NCBI RefSeq assembly: GCF_014359955.1
Contig: NZ_JACIYL010000055.1
Location: forward strand, 1 to 11,038
Origin: Thermogutta sp.
GTDB lineage: Bacteria > Planctomycetota > Planctomycetia > Pirellulales > Thermoguttaceae
Length of the DNA stretch: 11,038 nucleotides
Direction: 5' to 3'
The translations under genes and the position numbers were made by a program. Under the pieces are notes generated by a model. The model saw only the letters and a list, made by a program, of their open reading frames with translations, was not told the origin of the DNA and ran no database searches. Positions 6,589 through 11,038 of the stretch are shown one piece after another (within the stretch, counting starts at the first letter, position 1; the number at the start of each line of letters is the position of its first letter).

Positions 6589-7008
6589 ATGGCGGCCGAT
6601 ATGGACTACGACCGCATCGAGAACCTGCGACTGGAATACACGGACCAGTATGTGACCGTGAACAGCCCACGTCCGGAACTTGCCCGGTTTAAAGGAAAGG
6701 TTGGCCGGGTGATCACGATCAACTGGAATGGGCGGGCTCTCGTCCAGTTCGATTCTGCCGTCGATCGCGGTTGGTACGATATCGACCTGGATGACCTGCG
6801 GGTTGTCGATCCACCGTCTTCCAAAACGGGCCAGGGGGCGTCTTCCTCGGCGTCGGCCCCTAAAGAGGGGGCACAGCATGTGGAGTACAAACCCTCGGCT
6901 CTGGAGGTGGCGCGACAGGCCCGGGACAAAACACTTGCCCAACCCTCTGCGCAGGGAGCGTCCCCGAGCGATGCCGCGAATCCTTCGAAAGAAACGGCAC
7001 AATCGTGA
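6589..7008 (+). CDS. Small hypothetical protein with SH3/KOW-like N-terminal half
   Basis: A 139-residue soluble protein of unknown function. Residues 8-75 look folded (DRIENLRLEYTDQYV, ARFKGKVGRVITINWNGRALVQFD, GWYDIDLDDLRVVD). The pattern of basic strand, glycine turn and RALVQFD strand resembles a small SH3/KOW-like barrel, and I recall similar proteins as unnamed conserved hypotheticals in planctomycetes. That comparison is from memory and has not been searched. Residues 76-139 are a low-complexity Ser/Ala/Gln/Pro/Lys tail, probably disordered. The frame also opens at GTG 6571, but ATG 6589 is preferred because GAGGTG (6580-6585) sits just ahead of it. It lies between prfB and cutA with gaps of 94 and 105 bases and no convincing terminator, so loose co-transcription is possible. 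A KOW-like fold would fit an RNA- or ribosome-associated role, but nothing here proves it. Confidence 0.8.
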   Translation: MAADMDYDRIENLRLEYTDQYVTVNSPRPELARFKGKVGRVITINWNGRALVQFDSAVDRGWYDIDLDDLRVVDPPSSKTGQGASSSASAPKEGAQHVEYKPSALEVARQARDKTLAQPSAQGASPSDAANPSKETAQS

Positions 7009-7113
7009 CGGGAATGGGGTGAATTCCCTACCCGCCGGAGGTTCCAGACGCCCTGCCGAGTGACAGGAGTACCAAAAAGCCGACACCTCTTGTGCAATGA
7101 GCGTGATGAAGCT

Positions 7114-7461
7114 ATGACCGGCCAGCAGGGGGCTTATGTTCAGGTCTTTGTGACGTTTCCCGATCGCGAATCAGCCGCCCGAGTGGCACAGGTCCTCGTG
7201 GCGGAGTCGCTGGCAGGCTGCGTCCAGATCGTGGGTCCGATCCAAAGTGTCTATCGATGGGAGGGCAAGATCGAGTCGGCCGAGGAGTGGCTCTGCTTGA
7301 TAAAGACCCCAACCTCTCGCTACGCCCAACTTGAGCAACGCATCCGCCAAATGCATTCCTATCAGGTGCCGGAAATCATCGCGGTGCCAATTACAGCGGG
7401 TAGCTCGGATTACCTGACATGGTTGAGTGCGGCGACCGGGGAGACGAGCCCTGCTTCCTAA
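7114..7461 (+). CDS. cutA: CutA1-family divalent-cation tolerance protein
   Basis: A 115-residue protein that matches CutA1 along its length: VQVFVTFPDRESAARVAQVL at the N-terminus, ESLAGCVQIV with the family Cys at 36, SVYRWEGKIE (45-54), CLIKT, and SYQVPEIIAVPI with His81 just before it. CutA1 proteins are ferredoxin-like and very stable trimers. They were first linked to copper tolerance in E. coli, but their general function is unsettled and many genomes carry them as housekeeping genes. The frame opens upstream at GTG 7060, but the conserved domain starts at MTGQQGAYVQVFV, so ATG 7114 is chosen; its ribosome-binding site (GATGAAG) is weak. The 105 bases upstream contain a small hairpin (GGGAAT 7010-7015 with ATTCCC 7023-7028) immediately after the preceding stop, without a T-tract. 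Confidence 0.93.
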   Translation: MTGQQGAYVQVFVTFPDRESAARVAQVLVAESLAGCVQIVGPIQSVYRWEGKIESAEEWLCLIKTPTSRYAQLEQRIRQMHSYQVPEIIAVPITAGSSDYLTWLSAATGETSPAS

Positions 7462-7555
7462 ACTCCGCATCCTTCCCATCGTGGCGTTGCTGGATCGTCA
7501 CCGTACGCGGGCAAAGGGGCCCGTCAGGCAACTTGGGTCATTGGCTGTTTAAGGC

Positions 7556-7584
7556 TTGGCATTACGCGGGTCCTGGGAAATAAT
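7556..7584 (+). promoter_or_regulatory. Near-consensus sigma-70 promoter for the HEAT-repeat gene
   Basis: TTGGCA (7556-7561) and AATAAT (7579-7584) are exactly 17 bases apart; each matches consensus at five of six positions. This is the best-matching promoter in the window. Transcription would begin near 7591, about 89 bases before the chosen ATG at 7680, indicating that the HEAT-repeat gene is transcribed separately from cutA. Confidence 0.55.
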
Positions 7585-7679
7585 GAGGTAGCCCACCGGC
7601 CAGCGCGGAGATTTTCATCTGCTGCCAGAATGTTGGAGCTGGTTTGGGCTCGGTTAACACCCAGCATGAAAGGCCGCCC

Positions 7680-9032
7680 ATGAACATTTCGCCTCGTCTG
7701 CGTGCACATGTTGTCACCATTTCTCCTCCTTGGGCCAATTCATTAACGGGGAAATCTGGCTTCTTGTGCGATGCCCGTTTATGGATGCGACCATTGTTGC
7801 CGGTGGCCATCCTGGCGCTGAGTTTTTGGGGATTTGGCTACGCCACCTTAGCTCGCGCCGAAGGTGCCGCCTCATCGGCCGCCGCCGGGCAGGCGGCACT
7901 TTCCTTAGAGGATTGCCAACGAATCCTCGCGGACGGGGACGAAGCGAGCCGGCTGAAAGCGGTGGCAGCACTGGAGTCCATGGGTGAAGAGGCGGTGCCC
8001 GTGCTTCTCGCGGCTCTCGATGATTCTCACGATGCAGTGAGAGCGAGGGCCATTGTGGCCGTCGGCAAGCTGGCACCCGCGCGCGCCGACATCGCCGTCC
8101 CCAAGCTGCTGGAACTGGCCCAGAAAGATGGGGCACAGGTGGATGAACTGCCTAACTGGATTTTGGCCTTTCAGACAATCGGGAAATTTGGTGCCTCGGC
8201 GCTGCCGACTCTTGATGAGCAGTGGGAAAGTGCCTCGCCGGAAAAAAAGGCTGTGCTCTGCGTCGCGTATTCCGAGTTAGGTCCCGCCGCAGCACCGGCG
8301 GTCCCAAGACTGGTTGAACTGATCGAAGAAGACAACCTGGTCAATCGGCGGCAGGCCGTGGGGGCTCTCATGGCGATAGGTCCGGCCGCGGCCCCGGCTG
8401 TTCCGGTGCTTCGAAAGGCCCTCTATCACGAGGATTTTCACACCCAATATTGGGCGTGTCGCGCGCTGGGGGCCATTGGTGAGCCAGCCCTGCCCGCCGT
8501 ACCAGACCTCATTGATCGACTCAAAAATGGGGCTGCTTCTGTGAAACGCAACGCGGCGGCTGCACTCGGCAAGATCGGTCCGAAAATTGGCCCTGAGGCG
8601 ATTCAAGCACTGACCGAAGCGGTGGATGATGTGGTGCAACCTGTCCGCGAACAGGCCGTCCTGGCACTGGGTCGGTTGGGGCCTGAAGCGGCGGGTTCTG
8701 CCCGGGAGGCGATCGAAAAGTCTCACGCTCGTCGGCCGATTTATCCGGCCTCGGCTGCCTGTTGGGCGATCTGGCGTCTCGGGGGGCCCTTCGAGCCCCT
8801 CAAGAACAGTCTCATTTCTGACATCCGGGGTGGAATTTACCGCGATGAGGCAACGGAGATCCTTCTCACTATGGGCCACGATGCCGAACCTGTGATCCAA
8901 GAGCTGGAAGTGCTGGCCCGGTCGCTTGCCGAGAAAAAGCTGGCACCTCTCGAAGAGGAAGAGCTCGCCAATATCCAGCAGACATTGGCCGAAGTACGGG
9001 CCGCCCGGCAGAGCGGTCCGCAACGCCCGTAG
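7680..9032 (+). CDS. Secreted HEAT-repeat protein
   Basis: A 450-residue protein with a long basic N-region, a hydrophobic segment at about 38-56 (LLPVAILALSFWGFGYATLA) and a likely signal peptidase I site after ARA (A60/E61), so it is probably exported. Residues from about 85 to 340 are consecutive HEAT/PBS-lyase-like helical repeats, recognisable by recurring AVPVLLAALDD...VRARAIVAVGKL and GPAAAPAVP-type units. The C-terminal 100 residues carry an acidic Glu-rich segment. HEAT solenoids are protein-protein scaffolds; no enzymatic motif is visible, and I cannot name a partner. ATG 7680 is chosen for its AAAGG ribosome-binding site six bases upstream. An in-frame ATG at 7785 would give a conventional short signal peptide (MRPLLPVAIL) but lacks a visible ribosome-binding site, so the true N-terminus is uncertain. 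It is monocistronic, with its own promoter. Confidence 0.88.
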   Translation: MNISPRLRAHVVTISPPWANSLTGKSGFLCDARLWMRPLLPVAILALSFWGFGYATLARAEGAASSAAAGQAALSLEDCQRILADGDEASRLKAVAALESMGEEAVPVLLAALDDSHDAVRARAIVAVGKLAPARADIAVPKLLELAQKDGAQVDELPNWILAFQTIGKFGASALPTLDEQWESASPEKKAVLCVAYSELGPAAAPAVPRLVELIEEDNLVNRRQAVGALMAIGPAAAPAVPVLRKALYHEDFHTQYWACRALGAIGEPALPAVPDLIDRLKNGAASVKRNAAAALGKIGPKIGPEAIQALTEAVDDVVQPVREQAVLALGRLGPEAAGSAREAIEKSHARRPIYPASAACWAIWRLGGPFEPLKNSLISDIRGGIYRDEATEILLTMGHDAEPVIQELEVLARSLAEKKLAPLEEEELANIQQTLAEVRAARQSGPQRP

Positions 9033-9119
9033 TCGCACGTCGCCACCGTTGCCCGGTTCGCAGCGCAGGGGTGCGGACCTTAATCAGGCTGGGGGCGGGA
9101 GTGAGAATTAGTTCGGCGC

Positions 9120-9172
9120 GACGTGTTTGTCACGTCCGCTTTCGGAGGGACGTGTTTGTCACTTCCGCTTTC
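9120..9172 (+). repeat. Two tandem YTTGT-loop hairpin elements (E1, E2)
   Basis: A 24-base unit at 9120-9143 repeats at 9149-9172 with one mismatch, a 29-base period. E1 folds as GACGTG (9120-9125), loop TTTGT, CACGTC (9131-9136). E2 is preceded by GGAGG and folds as GGACGTG (9148-9154), loop TTTGT, CACTTCC (9160-9166) with one unpaired position. Both are followed by GCTTTC. Confidence 0.8.
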
Positions 9173-9201
9173 CAGCGCTGGATTATCTCTTGCGTTTCAG
9201 C

Positions 9202-9256
9202 GGGCACGACAAGCGTGCCCCTCCGACTCTTTGGAGGGACCTGCTTGTCAGGTCCG
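9202..9256. repeat. 55-bp inverted-pair repeat unit, copy A (E3 + E4)
   Basis: E3 is GGGCACG (9202-9208), loop ACAAG, CGTGCCC (9214-9220). E4 is GGACCTG (9237-9243), loop CTTGT, CAGGTCC (9249-9255). CTCC (9221-9224) and GGAG (9233-9236) between them also pair, so the whole unit can fold back on itself. E3 is the same element as E4 in inverse orientation, with different but fully paired stem bases. Confidence 0.85.
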
Positions 9257-9290
9257 TCGCGCCACGTTCGATCATGAATTCCCTTTTCCT

Positions 9291-9345
9291 GGGCACGACA
9301 AGTGTGCCCCTCCGGCCCTTTGGAGGGACCTGCTTGTCAGGTCCG
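9291..9345. repeat. 55-bp inverted-pair repeat unit, copy B (E5 + E6)
   Basis: This is a second copy of the unit at 9202-9256, exactly 89 bases downstream and identical at 52 of 55 positions. One change (position 9303, C to T) converts a G-C stem pair to a G-T wobble; the other two fall in the spacer between the hairpins. The E6 hairpin is identical to E4. Confidence 0.85.
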
Positions 9346-9377
9346 CTTTCTGGGTTTTGCGCATCGTGGGACAGACT

Positions 9378-9402
9378 GGAGGGCCCGCTTCCACCTGGGC
9401 CG
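9378..9402 (+). repeat. Degenerate copy of the hairpin element
   Basis: The segment starts GGAGGGCCCGCTT and ends GGGCCG, matching the outer parts of E4/E6 but with a rewritten loop. Five base pairs (GGCCC with GGGCC) can still form. It lies 32 bases after copy B and looks like a decayed element. Confidence 0.4.
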
Positions 9403-9431
9403 CTGCACACGATCACCCGCACCGCGTCTCG

Positions 9432-9459
9432 GTAGGGGCAATTCATGAATTGCCCGTAC
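9432..9459. repeat. GTAG-headed palindrome, REP-like
   Basis: A perfect 20-bp palindrome, GGGCAATTCATGAATTGCCC (9436-9455), is preceded by GTAG (9432-9435) and followed by GTAC (9456-9459). A GTAG-type tetranucleotide at the foot of a palindromic stem is characteristic of REP sequences mobilised by RAYT (TnpA_REP) transposases. The palindrome is unrelated in sequence to the YTTGT-loop elements beside it. No RAYT gene is in the window. Confidence 0.6.
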
Positions 9460-9523
9460 AGCACCGTGGACGCCTCTCACAGATTCGTGCCCAAAGTGGC
9501 CATGGGCCAGACTTCCGCGGAGC

Positions 9524-9552
9524 TTGCCGCTGACTATCGGCGGGGGTAAAAT
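9524..9552 (+). promoter_or_regulatory. Candidate promoter for the cystathionine gamma-synthase gene
   Basis: TTGCCG (9524-9529) and TAAAAT (9547-9552) have an exact 17-base spacer and match consensus at four and five of six positions. Transcription from near 9559 would give a leader of about 230 bases containing the terminator at 9656-9691. Confidence 0.4.
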
Positions 9553-9560
9553 GAGGCGTC

Positions 9561-9596
9561 ATGGGATTTGCGGCCGCTTGCAGCCATATCTGCTAA
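9561..9596 (+). CDS. Possible 11-residue leader peptide with two Cys codons
   Basis: ATG (9561) opens a short frame, MGFAAACSHIC, ending in TAA (9594-9596), with GAGG (9553-9556) four bases ahead. Two of its 11 codons are TGC (Cys). It lies 60 bases before a terminator in the leader of a transsulfuration gene, which is where an attenuation peptide would be. Against this, a transcript from the promoter at 9524-9552 would start after the GAGG, and ORFs this short are common by chance. Confidence 0.2.
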   Translation: MGFAAACSHIC

Positions 9597-9655
9597 AGTG
9601 CCATCGTCGTCCCTGGATCGGCCGGTGGGCGGCGATTCAAACGGAAAAGAGTTTG

Positions 9656-9691
9656 CCGCGACGGCCCGGTTGTTCGTCGCGGTTTTTGTTT
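9656..9691 (+). terminator. Intrinsic terminator in the leader of the cystathionine gamma-synthase gene
   Basis: CCGCGACG (9656-9663) pairs perfectly with CGTCGCGG (9675-9682) around an 11-base loop and is followed at once by TTTTTGTTT (9683-9691), a textbook rightward Rho-independent terminator. It is about 620 bases past the HEAT-repeat stop and 100 bases before the ATG at 9792. It is therefore better explained as an attenuator than as the end of the upstream gene, though it could also stop read-through from the repeats. Confidence 0.75.
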
Positions 9692-9726
9692 AGGCACAGA
9701 AGTAGAGAGCAGCGAGCTGGTTCGGA

Positions 9727-9748
9727 GGAAGACCTGGTCACGTCTTCC
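9727..9748 (+). promoter_or_regulatory. Hairpin in the 5' leader of the cystathionine gamma-synthase gene
   Basis: GGAAGAC (9727-9733) pairs with GTCTTCC (9742-9748) around an 8-base loop, 43 bases before the ATG at 9792. No T-tract follows. It may be a structural part of the leader or an mRNA 5' stabiliser. Confidence 0.4.
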
Positions 9749-9791
9749 GTGATTCATTCCAAAGCTCCTGATTGAAAGAAACGGTGTCACC

Positions 9792-11003
9792 ATGTCGAAC
9801 AAGCCGACTGCTCAGTCCGAGACCAATCGCCCCCAGGGTTTTTCCACTCTCTGTGTTCACGGTGGCGAAGATCGCATCAAACCCTGCTATTCCATTACAG
9901 ATCCGATCTTCTGTACGGCCACATACACGTTTGAAAACACCGAAGCCGTCATCGAGTACGTTACCAAGAAACTGCCGCGGGAGGAGTACGGCCGGTACGG
10001 CAACCCCACGGAAAAAGTGCTGGAAAGAAAGCTCGCCGCTCTCGAGGGCGGTGAAAGCTGTGTCACCTTCGCCACGGGGATGGCGGCCGTTGCCTGCTAC
10101 CTGATAGCCAAAGTCCGTCCCGGCGACGAAATTGTCATGTTCGATGAATGCTATCATCGCACGCGGGAATTCTGCACCAAGGTGCTTGGTCAGTTCGGTG
10201 TGGTGACGCACCAGATTCCCGCCTGCGACTATGAAAAGATGGAAGCCGCCATTAACAAGCGGACCAAGCTGCTCATCAGCGAGTCCCCCACCAATCCGCA
10301 TTTGAGCGTCGTGGATCTCGAACGCTTCGCAGCGCTGGGCAAGAAGTATGGGGTGGAAACCCTCATCGACGCGACACTCGCTACGCCCTACAATGTGCGA
10401 CCGCTCGAATATGGGATCGACTGCGTCCTGCATTCTTGTACGAAATATTTAGGGGGGCACAACGACTTACTCGCAGGTGCCATTATCGGCCGGGAAGAGT
10501 TGCTCGAACCCGTCCGCAAGCTGCGGGGTGTGATGGGGATGGGAAATTCCCCGCACGCCATCTATCTACTGCTGCGCGGGCTGAAGACCTTCGAACTCCG
10601 TATGGAACGGCATAACCAGAATGGCCTTGCCCTGGCCCGATTTCTCGAAAAACATCCGCGGGTAGAAAAGGTTTATTATCCCGGTCTGGAGAGCCATCGC
10701 GATTACGAGGTGGCGCGACGCACCATGCGAGGGTTCGGCGGCCTGGTCACATTTCTGGTGAAAGATGCCGATGCCCAAACGACCGCCCGCGTGGTGGATA
10801 ACGTGCGGATTCCACGCATCGGACCGAGCCTGGGAGGCGTAGAATCGCTGATCGAGCAGCCCATGTACATGAGTTATCACGACTTCACCCCCGAGCAGAG
10901 ATTGGCGGTCGGAATCCCGGACAACATGATCCGGGTGTCCTGCGGGATTGAGAACACCGAAGATTTGATCGCCGACTTTGCGCAGGCGCTGGAAAAGATC
11001 TGA
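9792..11003 (+). CDS. Cystathionine gamma-synthase-like PLP enzyme
   Basis: A 403-residue Cys/Met-metabolism PLP enzyme (fold type I). Visible are Tyr66 and Arg68 in EYGRYGNPT, FATGMAAV, Tyr121 (PLP stacking) in DECYHRT, ESPTNPH, Asp193 in LIDATLATP, Schiff-base Lys218 in SCTKYLGGHNDLLAG, YYPGL, GFGG and GGVESLIEQP. The C-terminus reads EQPMYMSYHDFTPEQR and then DNMIRVSCGIEN. This resembles plant cystathionine gamma-synthase (DQPAIMSYWD, DNLVRFSFGVED, from memory) more than E. coli MetB, which has an EHPASMTH-type sequence there. The probable reaction joins an activated homoserine with cysteine to give cystathionine on the way to methionine. O-acetylhomoserine sulfhydrylase, cystathionine gamma-lyase and methionine gamma-lyase share the fold and cannot be excluded. 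The ribosome-binding site is weak (GGTG five bases from the ATG). The long leader with a terminator suggests regulated transcription. The gene is complete. Confidence 0.88.
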   Translation: MSNKPTAQSETNRPQGFSTLCVHGGEDRIKPCYSITDPIFCTATYTFENTEAVIEYVTKKLPREEYGRYGNPTEKVLERKLAALEGGESCVTFATGMAAVACYLIAKVRPGDEIVMFDECYHRTREFCTKVLGQFGVVTHQIPACDYEKMEAAINKRTKLLISESPTNPHLSVVDLERFAALGKKYGVETLIDATLATPYNVRPLEYGIDCVLHSCTKYLGGHNDLLAGAIIGREELLEPVRKLRGVMGMGNSPHAIYLLLRGLKTFELRMERHNQNGLALARFLEKHPRVEKVYYPGLESHRDYEVARRTMRGFGGLVTFLVKDADAQTTARVVDNVRIPRIGPSLGGVESLIEQPMYMSYHDFTPEQRLAVGIPDNMIRVSCGIENTEDLIADFAQALEKI

Positions 11004-11038
11004 CGCGGTGGCGTCGATCCCGGGCCAGCGGAAGTACC
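11004..11038. other. Right-edge sequence
   Basis: The last 35 bases follow the cystathionine gamma-synthase stop. They are GC-rich and too short to show a terminator or a following start. Confidence 0.5.

Larger units (their letters stand above)
9033..9791. other. 759-base gene-free region with palindromic repeats and a leader
   Basis: No gene is supported here. Several open frames of 60-136 codons run through it, but they simply translate the repeats. From left to right the region holds unremarkable sequence (9033-9119), a cluster of YTTGT-loop hairpin elements (9120-9402), a GTAG-headed palindrome (9432-9459), then a probable promoter, a tiny ORF, a terminator and a second hairpin belonging to the leader of the cystathionine gamma-synthase gene (9524-9791). 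Confidence 0.7.

Noticed and set aside
8277..9038. 253-codon leftward open frame opposite the HEAT-repeat gene
   Set aside because: It is a shadow of the repeat-protein codon pattern, without a ribosome-binding site or known product.
9123..9533. 136-codon rightward open frame across the repeats
   Set aside because: It only translates the palindromic elements (giving GHDK..PP and VGAIHELP-type peptides). Such frames are likely to be misannotated as hypothetical proteins.
9541..9700. SAM-II or SAH riboswitch in the leader of the cystathionine gamma-synthase gene
   Set aside because: GCTAAA near 9592 recalls part of the SAM-II core, but the remaining conserved bases and pseudoknot arms are not there.
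9738..10433. 231-codon leftward open frame opposite the cystathionine gamma-synthase gene
   Set aside because: It is antisense to conserved PLP-enzyme motifs.
1..11038. CRISPR array, tRNA/rRNA genes, prophage or insertion sequence
   Set aside because: No regularly spaced direct repeats with unique spacers, no cloverleaf or rRNA sequence that I could recognise, and no transposase, integrase or phage structural gene.

Overview
This is an 11 kb chromosomal window from a GC-rich bacterium, most likely a member of the Planctomycetota (possibly the Pirellulales). That is an inference. It rests on the architecture of the Ser/Thr kinase (a short N-terminal helical domain, the kinase, then a C-terminal membrane anchor), on a small protein whose N-terminal half I recall as conserved in planctomycetes, on the secreted HEAT-repeat protein and on the loose, mostly single-gene organisation. 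Most genes are recognisable housekeeping genes. I see no phage, transposase, CRISPR array, rRNA or tRNA.

Layout. 1-101 (-): first 33 codons of an unidentified gene running off the left edge. 102-543: a gap with two tandem hairpins and a good TATAAT promoter. 544-1902 (+): tail-anchored Hanks-type Ser/Thr kinase. 1972-4986 (-): queA (queuosine tRNA modification), a Nudix-fold hydrolase and an IscS/NifS-type cysteine desulfurase, in that transcription order. A strong bidirectional terminator lies between queA and the other two, which are only 10 bases apart. 4987-5362: divergent control region. 5363-6494 (+): prfB (release factor 2), whose reading frame is broken by the classic programmed +1 frameshift CTT TGA C. 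6589-7008 (+): small SH3/KOW-like hypothetical protein. 7114-7461 (+): cutA. 7680-9032 (+): secreted HEAT-repeat protein behind a near-consensus promoter. 9033-9791: a 759-base gene-free region. 9792-11003 (+): PLP-dependent cystathionine gamma-synthase-like enzyme with a plant-like C-terminal signature.

The most unusual part is the 9033-9791 region. It holds at least six copies, in both orientations, of a small hairpin element with a conserved YTTGT loop (ACAAG when inverted) and stems that differ between copies but still pair. Four copies form two 55-bp inverted-pair units repeated 89 bp apart (52 of 55 identical), resembling REP/BIME elements. A separate GTAG-headed perfect palindrome follows. 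Next come a candidate promoter, a tiny Cys-containing ORF and a textbook intrinsic terminator inside the presumed leader of the cystathionine gamma-synthase gene, an arrangement that suggests transcription attenuation.

Functional themes: translation and tRNA modification (prfB, queA, cysteine desulfurase) and sulfur amino-acid metabolism (cysteine desulfurase, cystathionine gamma-synthase). Apart from the Nudix-desulfurase pair, I see no strong evidence that the genes act as one system.
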